Below, in pieces: positions 1 to 6,119 of a stretch of 10,921 nucleotides of DNA. The position numbers were made by a program, and so were the translations under genes. Position 1 is the first letter of the stretch. Each line of letters begins with the position of its first letter. The stretch spans positions 1-10,921 of the forward strand of contig JANPEZ010000134.1 of the NCBI GenBank assembly GCA_031423155.1, written 5' to 3'. The notes under the pieces were generated by a model. That model saw only the letters and a list, made by a program, of their open reading frames with translations. It searched no databases and had not been told where the DNA came from. The DNA is from JANPEZ01 sp031423155. GTDB taxonomy: Bacteria; Actinomycetota; UBA4738; HRBIN12.

Positions 1-39
1 CATCTGGCGGGCCCTACCATCGCGGTCGGAGGTAGATCG

Positions 40-732
40 ATGAGACTGCTCGTAGTCGAAGATCATGAACGGATGGCCGACATGATCCGCCGGGGCCTAG
101 AAGAGGAAGGCCACGCCGTGGACCTGGCTTCGACGGGCGAAGACGGGATCCATATGGCTACCGAGAACGAGTACGACGCGATCTTGCTCGATGTGATGCT
201 TCCCGGCGCCGACGGGTTCGAGGTCTGTCGCAAGATCCGCAGCGAGGGTCGTTGGGCTCCGGTGCTGATGCTCACAGCGCGCGACGCAGTGGACGATCGT
301 GTGCGCGGCCTGGACTCGGGCGCCGACGACTACCTGACGAAACCCTTCTCCTTCGAAGAACTGCTCGCCCGGCTCAGGGCACTACTACGCAGAGGTGCGA
401 CGTCCAGACCGTCCGTCCTGCGCGTTGGGGACCTGGCGCTGGACCCAGCCCGACACACGGTCGAACGAGGCGGCGAGCGTATAGACCTGACCGCCAAGGA
501 GTTTTCCCTCCTGGAGTTCTTCATGCGCCGCGCGGGCGAAGTGCAGACGCGCTCACAGCTGATCGATCACGTCTGGGATTTCGCATTCGAGGGAGACTCC
601 AACGTCGTGGATGTCTACGTGCGCTATCTCCGAGAGAAGATCGACCGGCCATTCGGCGCTGATTCTCTCGAAACGGTCCGCGGTTCCGGATACAGGCTCC
701 GCAGCGAGGAGCCCGATGCGGATCAGAACTAA
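40..732 (+). CDS. OmpR/PhoB-family response regulator 1
   Basis: A 230-aa cytoplasmic DNA-binding response regulator, the usual length for this family. The N-terminal receiver domain (about residues 1-115) has the acidic pocket E7-D8, the phospho-acceptor D51 in LLDVMLPG, the switch residues T79 and Y98, and K101 in TKPF. The C-terminal winged helix (about 125-225) has the family signature SNVVDVYVRYLREKI and ends in VRGSGYRL. The start is supported by GGAGGT at 28-33, seven bases before the ATG. The gene overlaps the downstream histidine kinase by 17 bases, so the two are almost certainly translationally coupled and form a cognate pair. It is clearly paralogous to the regulator at 3847-4518: the same start (MR-LVVED), the same positions of D51, T79 and K101, and a similar output helix. 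The target genes cannot be read from the protein. The phased repeats at 2038-2062 are one candidate site. Confidence 0.96.
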   Translation: MRLLVVEDHERMADMIRRGLEEEGHAVDLASTGEDGIHMATENEYDAILLDVMLPGADGFEVCRKIRSEGRWAPVLMLTARDAVDDRVRGLDSGADDYLTKPFSFEELLARLRALLRRGATSRPSVLRVGDLALDPARHTVERGGERIDLTAKEFSLLEFFMRRAGEVQTRSQLIDHVWDFAFEGDSNVVDVYVRYLREKIDRPFGADSLETVRGSGYRLRSEEPDADQN

Positions 733-2029
733 GCTCACCCTCGCATTCGCGGCGGGGATGGTCGTCGTGCTGGCATGTCTCGGCGCCTTCCTGTACGTGC
801 GCCTCGGGGCGGAGCTACGAAGGAGCATCGACACCGGCCTTCGGTCTCGGGCTCAGGTCCTCGTGGGCGGTATCGGCCAGGGGTTCGCGGATGAGGGCGG
901 CCTGATCGATCAAGACGAGGCCTTCGCTCAGGTTCTCGATGCTTCCGGCAAGATCCTCGAAAGCTCTCCTCGCGTGTCGGGTGCGCCGCTCGTTCCGGTC
1001 TCCATCCTGTCTTCGGACGGGCCCGTCTTCCTCGATCGGCAAGTGCCGACCTTGGAGGATCCGGCCCGGTTGCTCGCCGTACCCACGGGTGACGTTTACG
1101 TCGTCGTTGGGGCGACCCTGTCGGACCGGGCCGAGGCGCTGCACAGACTCCTGGTCCTGTTCGCCATCGGCGGTCCCATCGCTCTGGTGATCAGTTCGCT
1201 GGCAGGATGGCTTCTCGCGGGCGCGGCGCTACGCCCCGTCGAGCGCATGCGCGAGGAAGCCGCGGCCATTACGGCCTCGGATCCGCAGCATCGCCTGCCG
1301 GTGCCCAGACCTGATGACCAGTTGCGGCGACTCTCGCTCACCCTGAACGAGATGCTCGACCGGCTACAGGACTCGCTTGCCCGCGAACGCCGCTTCGTCG
1401 ACGACGCCTCCCACGAGCTGAGGACTCCCTTGGCGATCCTCAAAGGAGAACTCGAGCTGGCGCTCTCGCGCGATCGCTCTGCCGAGGAGATGCGGGCGAC
1501 CCTTCGCCGAGCCTCCAGCGAGGCCGATCGCCTCGCCTCGCTCGCCGAAGATCTGCTCGTCCTGGCCAGGGCCGAGGACGGAAAGCTCCCGGTCCATCGA
1601 CAGAACGTCTCCCTCTCCGGCCTGCTCGCGGAGGCGGTCGACTCGAGGAGGACCAGCGCGCTGCAGGCGGGTATCGAGGTCACGATCGAGGCTCCCGCAG
1701 AGATGGTCCGTCTGGATCCGGTGCGGGTCCGTCAGGCGCTGGAGAACATGCTCGACAACGCGCTGAGATTCACTCCCTCCGACGGCCATGTTCGGATCGA
1801 GGGCCGTCGCGAAGGCGAGTTCGTTCACATAAGCGTCTCCGATGACGGCCCGGGGTTCTCCGACGGGATGGCGCAGCGCGCCTTCGAGGCCTTCGTTCAC
1901 GACTCGCACGACGGGGCCGGGCTGGGGCTTGCGATCGTCCGGGCCGTCGCGCTATCTCACGCTGGGGAGGCGACCGCCCGGAACCTGCCCGATGGCGGCG
2001 CGGACGTCTCCATCACCCTTAGAACATAA
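716..2029 (+). CDS. Membrane sensor histidine kinase 1 (HAMP, HisKA, HATPase)
   Basis: A 437-aa membrane histidine kinase, expected to phosphorylate regulator 1. The order is TM1 (about 7-28), an extracytoplasmic sensor segment of about 115 residues, TM2 (about 144-168), HAMP (to about 222), dimerisation domain with H233 in DASHELRTPL, then the ATPase domain with N-box N348, G1 box DDGPGF (376-381) and G2 box GAGLGL (400-405). An in-frame extension upstream to 611 is possible but lies inside the regulator gene. ATG 716 gives MRIRTKLTL, matching the start of the paralogous kinase (PIRAKLTL), so 716 was chosen. The ATP lid is short: seven residues separate the F393 region from G400, against thirteen in kinase 2. 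The usual AHGG after the last helix is SHAG. The sensor domain resembles no family I can name, so the signal is unknown. The catalytic residues seen are intact. Confidence 0.94.
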   Translation: MRIRTKLTLAFAAGMVVVLACLGAFLYVRLGAELRRSIDTGLRSRAQVLVGGIGQGFADEGGLIDQDEAFAQVLDASGKILESSPRVSGAPLVPVSILSSDGPVFLDRQVPTLEDPARLLAVPTGDVYVVVGATLSDRAEALHRLLVLFAIGGPIALVISSLAGWLLAGAALRPVERMREEAAAITASDPQHRLPVPRPDDQLRRLSLTLNEMLDRLQDSLARERRFVDDASHELRTPLAILKGELELALSRDRSAEEMRATLRRASSEADRLASLAEDLLVLARAEDGKLPVHRQNVSLSGLLAEAVDSRRTSALQAGIEVTIEAPAEMVRLDPVRVRQALENMLDNALRFTPSDGHVRIEGRREGEFVHISVSDDGPGFSDGMAQRAFEAFVHDSHDGAGLGLAIVRAVALSHAGEATARNLPDGGADVSITLRT

Positions 2030-2037
2030 GAGCGTCC

Positions 2038-2062
2038 TCATCCTGGTTTCACGCCCAGCTCA
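2038..2062 (+). promoter_or_regulatory. Three TCA triplets phased at 11 bp (possible response-regulator site)
   Basis: In the 81-bp gap between kinase 1 and the small exported protein, TCA occurs at 2038-2040, 2049-2051 and 2060-2062, each preceded by a pyrimidine (CTCAT, TTCAC, CTCAG). An exact 11-bp period places the triplets on one DNA face, which is how OmpR/PhoB-family dimers read direct repeats. The minus-strand repeats before regulator 2 (4553-4583) carry the similar core CTCATG, also at 11 bp. A small perfect inverted repeat, GCTCAG-TGC-CTGAGC (2058-2072), overlaps the last unit. I see no convincing -10 box downstream. The assignment is inference from spacing; chance is not excluded because the conserved core is only three bases. 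Confidence 0.35.
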
Positions 2063-2095
2063 GTGCCTGAGCGCGAGGATGGCAGCGAAACGAGG

Positions 2096-2106
2096 AGGAG
2101 GTGATC
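2096..2106 (+). promoter_or_regulatory. Exceptionally strong Shine-Dalgarno site
   Basis: AGGAGGTGATC matches the standard bacterial 16S rRNA anti-Shine-Dalgarno tail over 11 contiguous bases. The core GGAGG ends nine bases before the ATG at 2111. It fixes the start of the small exported protein and predicts very efficient initiation, unlike the weak sites before regulator 2 and the PucR-type gene. Confidence 0.85.
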
Positions 2107-2110
2107 ACAC

Positions 2111-2419
2111 ATGAGTGAGAAGAACAGGTTCAAGAAGCTGCTCGCGATGGCTATCGGGGCCGCCATGGTCCTCAGCCTGGGCGGAGCCGCGCTGGCCTCT
2201 TCGGGCAAGGTAACCGCCAAGACGGGCTCCGCTGAGAGCACGACGGAGGCGGACACCGACGATGTCCAGGAGGGGGATCAGACCGGTCCCGACACCGCCG
2301 ACTCGACGGACGAGGCCGAGGGCTCCGAGGGCTCCGAGGGTTCCGGCGAGTCCGACGGTCCCGGCGGTCACGCCGACCCGGCCGGCAACGTCGACCATCA
2401 GTTCGACGGCGAGGAGTAA
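2111..2419 (+). CDS. Small, highly acidic exported protein of unknown function
   Basis: A 102-aa protein that I do not recognise. Residues 1-29 form a classic signal peptide: a basic start (K4, R6, K8, K9), a hydrophobic core (about 10-28) and an A-L-A site with predicted cleavage after A29. The mature part is about 73 residues, with 21 Asp/Glu and only two Lys (K33, K37). It is Gly/Ser/Thr/Asp/Glu-rich and probably disordered. An EGS tripeptide is repeated at 70-78. The last 20 residues differ in composition (two His, Asn, Phe; tail DHQFDGEE) and may be the functional part. There is no Cys, lipobox, LPXTG or second membrane segment, so the protein should be released or held in the envelope by charge. 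It follows kinase 1 by 81 bases, has a near-ideal ribosome site and ends just before a strong hairpin. An envelope role such as cation buffering or signalling to the flanking kinases is possible but only inference. Confidence 0.85.
   Translation: MSEKNRFKKLLAMAIGAAMVLSLGGAALASSGKVTAKTGSAESTTEADTDDVQEGDQTGPDTADSTDEAEGSEGSEGSGESDGPGGHADPAGNVDHQFDGEE
2318..2344 (+). repeat. Three tandem 9-bp units coding for Glu-Gly-Ser
   Basis: GAGGGCTCC occurs at 2318-2326 and 2327-2335, then as GAGGGTTCC at 2336-2344. The unit is in frame, so gain or loss by slippage would change the length of the acidic linker in the exported protein (residues 70-78) without a frameshift. Confidence 0.8.
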
Positions 2420-2433
2420 AGCAAGGTAAGGAT

Positions 2434-2461
2434 GGAGGGGCCCGCGCAAGCGGGCCCCTCC
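2434..2461. terminator. Bidirectional hairpin terminator between convergent units
   Basis: GGAGGGGCCCGC and its exact complement form a 12-bp stem closed by a GCAA (GNRA-type) tetraloop. It begins 15 bases after the stop of the small exported protein and ends one base before the stop codon of kinase 2 on the other strand, so it can terminate both transcripts. Neither side has a T-run, which is common for terminators in high-GC actinobacteria but makes strict intrinsic termination less certain. Confidence 0.8.
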
Positions 2462-2462
2462 T

Positions 2463-3845
2463 TCACGCCGTGGGGAGCGCCAGCGAGAAGGAGGAGCCTG
2501 CACCTTCTGTCGATTCGACCCAGATCCTGCCGCCGTGAGCCTCTACGATCTCGCGCGCGATCGCCAGGCCCAGGCCGCTTCCGCCCGTTTGCCCCGATCT
2601 GGAGTCATCGACCCTGACGAATCGGTCGAAGATCGTGGTCTGCATCGAGGCGGGGATGCCCGGGCCGTGGTCGCTAACTCGGAGGATGGATTCGCCGCGA
2701 ACCGCTTGCGTTGTTATCTCTATGGAAGCCCCCGCGGGTGAGTATTTGACCGCGTTGCCGAGCAGGTTCGCGACCGCGCGCACGAGCCGTTCCACGTCGC
2801 CGCGGATGGGAGCGCGCTCGCACGCAAGGACGACTTCAAGACTCTTGTCCCGCGAGAGAGAGTGGGTCTCTGCGGCGACGCGAGCCGCCACATCGGCCAG
2901 ATCGACCTCCCCGATATCGAGCGTCAGGCGGCCCTCGTCGACCCTGGCGAGTTCCAGGAGGTTCTCGACCACCGAACTCATCCTGGTGATCTCCTCTCGA
3001 GCGCTCTGCAAAGTCGCGCGCGCGCGCTGATCCAAAGAGGGATCTCGCAGGGTCACGTCCAGCTCGGCGCTCATAACTGCCAGCGGCGTTCGCAACTCGT
3101 GCGAGGCGTCGGCAACGAAACGCCTCTTCTGCTCGACACCGGTCTGAACACGGTCGAGCATCGTGTTGAGGGTCTCGGCCAGCCTGCGCAGCTCGTCGGT
3201 CTGGGCTGGAACCTGCACCCGTTCGTCCAGGCGGTTAGCGTCGATCTCGGAGGCTTCAAGCGTCATCCTGGCCACGGGCCTTAGGGCGCGCGTGGCCAGC
3301 AGCCAACCGCCTGCGGCCGCCAGTAGCATCGCCACCGGCCCACCGATAAGCATCAAGACCGCCAATCTGTGAACGGAGCGGCCGACCTCATCCAAGGAGG
3401 TACCGACGACGATCACGCCCCTGCACGAACCGGAGGGAAGAGCGACGGCCAGTATGCGGAAGCTCTCCCGGTCTGAACCCAGGACGAGGGTCTGGCGGAC
3501 GTGGCTTCCCGACACGGCATCGGCCAGGGCGCTTTCCTCGATCAGCGCCCGCTCTGCGATCTGATCCCCGCTCGATTCGAGGACGACGCCGCGGACCGAC
3601 AGGAACTGGGCGCCCGACTCCCCCTGCGGCAATCCGACCAGGGAGGAATCGCTGACGTCCTGGAATTCTCCCCCGCACCCATCGCCCAGACCCAGGGAGA
3701 TCTGGGCGGCGCGGGTGTCCAGGTTCTGGTCCACGCCGTGGATGAGGTCCGCACGCAGACGAACCAGGAGGAAACCCCCGACGCTGGCCAAGATCACCGA
3801 CAAGGTCGCGACGGTCAGCAGCGTAAGCTTCGCGCGGATCGGCAC
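2463..3845 (-). CDS. Membrane sensor histidine kinase 2 (HAMP, HisKA, HATPase)
   Basis: A 460-aa membrane histidine kinase, expected partner of regulator 2. TM1 spans about 7-28, the extracytoplasmic sensor about 29-159, TM2 about 160-183 and HAMP to about 235. H249 lies in DASHELRTPL. The ATPase domain has N364 in the N box, DHGPG (392-396) and GGSGLGL from 421. The sensor has two Cys (C57, C141), which kinase 1 lacks in this region and which could form a disulfide outside the membrane. The start is uncertain: a GTG at 3875 would overlap the regulator by 29 bases, while GTG 3845 begins one base after the regulator's stop and gives VPIRAKLTL, parallel to kinase 1, so 3845 was preferred. A GGAAG nine bases upstream may serve as ribosome site. 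The closing helix and AHGG are canonical, unlike kinase 1. The signal is unknown. Confidence 0.94.
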   Translation of the reverse strand: MPIRAKLTLLTVATLSVILASVGGFLLVRLRADLIHGVDQNLDTRAAQISLGLGDGCGGEFQDVSDSSLVGLPQGESGAQFLSVRGVVLESSGDQIAERALIEESALADAVSGSHVRQTLVLGSDRESFRILAVALPSGSCRGVIVVGTSLDEVGRSVHRLAVLMLIGGPVAMLLAAAGGWLLATRALRPVARMTLEASEIDANRLDERVQVPAQTDELRRLAETLNTMLDRVQTGVEQKRRFVADASHELRTPLAVMSAELDVTLRDPSLDQRARATLQSAREEITRMSSVVENLLELARVDEGRLTLDIGEVDLADVAARVAAETHSLSRDKSLEVVLACERAPIRGDVERLVRAVANLLGNAVKYSPAGASIEITTQAVRGESILRVSDHGPGIPASMQTTIFDRFVRVDDSRSGQTGGSGLGLAIAREIVEAHGGRIWVESTEGAGSSFSLALPTA

Positions 3846-3846
3846 C

Positions 3847-4518
3847 TCAGGAGGCTTCCAGGCGGTACCCGACACCGCGCACCGTAGAGATCAGCGGTTT
3901 GCCGAAGGGCTCCTCGAGCTTCTTGCGCAGGTACCCGACGTAGACATCGACGACGTTCGAGAAGCCGTCGTAGTTGACGTCCCAGACCTGTTCGAGGATG
4001 CGGGTGCGGCTGACCGCCTGGCCCGGGTGTCGCATGAGGAACTCGAGCAGTGCGAACTCGCGTGAAGTCAACTCGACCGCAACATCGGCTCGAGCGACCG
4101 TGTGAGCGGCGGGGTCCAGCCGTACGTCGGCGGCTTCGAGCACGGGCAGACGTTCGGAGGGGCCTCGGCGGACCAGAGCGCGGAGGCGCGCGAGCAGCTC
4201 GCCGAAAGCGAACGGCTTGACGAGGTAGTCGTCGGCACCCGAGTCCAACCCTCGGATGCGATCCTCGACGGCGTCGCGGGCGGTGAGCATCAGGACCGGA
4301 GTCCAAACGCCGGCCGCGCGAAGCTCCCGACACACCGAGAACCCGTCACGACCGGGGAGCATCACGTCCAGCACCACCCCGTCGAAACCGTCGCTGCGAG
4401 CCAGCAGCAGACCTGTGTCACCGTCGCCGGCTACCTCGACCGCGTGACCCTCCTGCTCGAGGCCCCGCTTGAGAGCGCGAGCCATCTTGAACTCATCCTC
4501 GACTACCAGGAATCGCAT
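3847..4518 (-). CDS. OmpR/PhoB-family response regulator 2
   Basis: A 223-aa response regulator with receiver domain (about 1-115: E7-D8, phospho-acceptor D51 in LDVMLPG, T79, K101 in VKPF) and a winged-helix output domain (about 125-221: SNVVDVYVGYLRKKL, ending VRGVGYRL). It is the first gene of a leftward pair with kinase 2. It starts at ATG 4518; the ribosome site is weak (GGGA six bases upstream). It is paralogous to regulator 1, which suggests that one system arose by duplication and that the two may share DNA sites. The 83-bp gap before it contains exact 11-bp-spaced repeats that could be an autoregulatory site. The aldehyde dehydrogenase upstream is on the same strand, and I see no clear terminator in the gap, so read-through is possible. 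Confidence 0.96.
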   Translation of the reverse strand: MRFLVVEDEFKMARALKRGLEQEGHAVEVAGDGDTGLLLARSDGFDGVVLDVMLPGRDGFSVCRELRAAGVWTPVLMLTARDAVEDRIRGLDSGADDYLVKPFAFGELLARLRALVRRGPSERLPVLEAADVRLDPAAHTVARADVAVELTSREFALLEFLMRHPGQAVSRTRILEQVWDVNYDGFSNVVDVYVGYLRKKLEEPFGKPLISTVRGVGYRLEAS

Positions 4519-4552
4519 GAGGGTCCCATAGATCCGGAGTCTGGCACTCGTT

Positions 4553-4583
4553 CATGAGAGTCGCATGAGAGTTCGCTCAGAGG
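4553..4583 (-). promoter_or_regulatory. 11-bp-spaced direct repeats upstream of response regulator 2
   Basis: The 9-mer CATGAGAGT occurs exactly at 4553-4561 and 4564-4572, an 11-bp period. A degenerate third unit (5 of 9 matches) is in phase at 4575-4583. On the strand of the regulator the unit reads ACTCTCATG. Tandem repeats at one helical turn are the usual binding arrangement of OmpR/PhoB-family proteins. The site lies about 35-65 bases before the regulator ATG, where an autoregulatory site would be expected. A related CATGAGGGT overlaps the start codon at 4516-4524. Which regulator binds, and whether it activates or represses, is not visible. Confidence 0.55.
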
Positions 4584-4601
4584 TACTCAACCTGTGATGC
4601 C

Positions 4602-6029
4602 CTAGAGCGGAACGTGCGAGAGAACCATGATCCTCTGCTCGGTCATCTCCTCCATCGCGAATCGCAGGCCCTCGCGGCCGAAGCCGGAGTCCTTGGAGCC
4701 GCCGTAGGGCATCTGATCGGCACGGAAGGCGCTCACGTCGTTGATGATGACGCCGCCGACATCGAGGGTGCGATGGGCCTGGAAGGCCCGGTTGATGTCG
4801 TTGGTGAAGACGCCCGCCTGCAGCCCGAACTTGGAGTCGTTGACCTCGGCCAGCGCGTCCTCGAACGTCTCGTAGGGCGTGATGGTCGCGACGGGGCCGA
4901 ATATCTCCTCACAGCGAACCTTCATCTCCGGCTTGGTCTGGGAGAGCAGCGTCGGGTAGTAGAAGGGACCCTCGGCCTTGCCGCCGGTGAGGATCTCGGC
5001 GCCTTGAGCGACGGCCTCGTCGACCCACTCGGCGATGCGATTCACGTTGCCGGTGTCGATGACGGGGCCGACATCGGTCGTCGGGTCCATCGGATCGCCG
5101 GTCTTGAGGTTCTCGATCTGCTTGGTCAAGCGCACCGCGAACTCGTCGTAGACCTCGGAAGCCACGAGGATCCTCTGAACGCTGATGCAGCTCTGGCCTG
5201 CCTGGTAGTAGCCGCCGAACGCGATACGAGCGGCAGCCAGGTCCAGATCGGCGTCGCTGTGCACGATGACACCGGCATTGCCACCGAGTTCGAGCGTCAC
5301 GCGCTTGCGGGGGTCCAAACCCTTCAGGTACCAGCCGATGTCCACCGAACCGGTGAACGAGATCTTCTTGTATCGGGCGTCGCGCGCCATCTGATCTGCG
5401 ACGCCGGAACGCACCGGCAACACCTGATACATACCCTTGGGCAGATCCGTCTCTGCGAACAGCTCTGCCAGAACGAGCGAGCCGATCGGGGTGGCGCTCG
5501 CGGGCTTTACGACGATCGGCGCGCCGACGCCGAGCGAGGGCGCGACCTTGTGCGCGACCAGGTTCAGCGGGAAGTTGAACGGCGTGATCCCGAGCACCGG
5601 CCCGATGGCGAACCTGCGAAGCAGCCCGATCCGAGAGCCCAGCGAGGCCTCCGTGTCCAGGCGCATCAGCTCGTCGTTGCCGTGACGGATGACCTCGGAG
5701 GCCCAGCGGAAGGTCGACACCGCGCGCGTGGCCTCGACCTTGGCCCACTTGATCGGCTTGCCGCCCTCTTTGGCGATCAGCTCGGCGTTGCGATCGATCG
5801 TCTCGGAAAGGCGCTTGGAGATGTGATCGAGTGCCTCGGCGCGGGCGTGGATCGGAAGGTGCTTGGACTCTTCGAAGGTCTTCGTGGCTACGGCCGCGGC
5901 CTCTTCGACATCTTCGGCGGTCGGGACTGCGATCTCGGCAACGACCGAATCGTCGTAGGGGCTCTTGACCTCGAAGGTCCCCTCGCCGGTTCGCCACTCG
6001 CCGTTCACGAGGAATGGCCTGGTCTCCAT
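4602..6029 (-). CDS. NAD(P)-dependent aldehyde dehydrogenase (lactaldehyde/Y4uC-like group)
   Basis: A 475-aa soluble aldehyde dehydrogenase that oxidises an aldehyde to its acid with NAD(P)+. The catalytic set is complete: N152 in TPFNFPLN, the general base E247 in LELGG and nucleophile C281 in AGQSCISVQRI, with the standard 34-residue spacing from Glu to Cys. The IFGPV motif and the closing PYGGSKDSGFGREG are also present. AGQSCISVQRI and the length recall the branch with lactaldehyde, phosphonoacetaldehyde and rhizobial Y4uC-type enzymes rather than betaine-aldehyde types. The exact substrate is not readable. Being downstream of an aminobutyraldehyde dehydrogenase and near gabT, it could serve as the succinate-semialdehyde dehydrogenase of the locus (inference). 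The start is ambiguous: ATG 6029 (GGTGG eight bases upstream) was chosen; GTG 6041 would add four residues. It probably shares a transcript with the gene at 6120-7553. Confidence 0.9.
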   Translation of the reverse strand: METRPFLVNGEWRTGEGTFEVKSPYDDSVVAEIAVPTAEDVEEAAAVATKTFEESKHLPIHARAEALDHISKRLSETIDRNAELIAKEGGKPIKWAKVEATRAVSTFRWASEVIRHGNDELMRLDTEASLGSRIGLLRRFAIGPVLGITPFNFPLNLVAHKVAPSLGVGAPIVVKPASATPIGSLVLAELFAETDLPKGMYQVLPVRSGVADQMARDARYKKISFTGSVDIGWYLKGLDPRKRVTLELGGNAGVIVHSDADLDLAAARIAFGGYYQAGQSCISVQRILVASEVYDEFAVRLTKQIENLKTGDPMDPTTDVGPVIDTGNVNRIAEWVDEAVAQGAEILTGGKAEGPFYYPTLLSQTKPEMKVRCEEIFGPVATITPYETFEDALAEVNDSKFGLQAGVFTNDINRAFQAHRTLDVGGVIINDVSAFRADQMPYGGSKDSGFGREGLRFAMEEMTEQRIMVLSHVPL

Positions 6030-6060
6030 CGGGTTCACCACCGTCTCTTTCTCGTCATGG

Positions 6061-6089
6061 CGCGCGCGGGCTTCGGCGCCCGCGGCGCG
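6061..6089 (-). other. GC-rich hairpin between the two aldehyde dehydrogenase genes
   Basis: The 90-bp gap holds a stem of seven pairs (6065-6071 with 6078-6084), a single bulged G (6085) and four more pairs (6061-6064 with 6086-6089), around a TTCGGC loop. No T-run follows on the minus strand. It may be a partial terminator or an RNA-processing or stabilising element that makes expression of the second gene differ from the first. In DNA this rich in GC some pairing is expected by chance. Confidence 0.45.
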
Positions 6090-6119
6090 GCTACTGGTTA
6101 TGTCGGTGCTGCGGGCCTG

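Noticed and set aside
611..715. Upstream extension of kinase 1
   Set aside because: It lies wholly inside the response regulator gene, and the start at 716 matches the paralogous kinase.
2058..2072. Hairpin GCTCAG-TGC-CTGAGC as terminator of the RR1-HK1 operon
   Set aside because: The stem has only six pairs, with no T-run, and it lies within a gap that looks regulatory. Listed only as part of the phased-repeat entry.
3846..3875. GTG 3875 as start of kinase 2
   Set aside because: It falls within the codons for the conserved VRGVGYRL end of regulator 2. GTG 3845 gives the same N-terminus as kinase 1. Not excluded.
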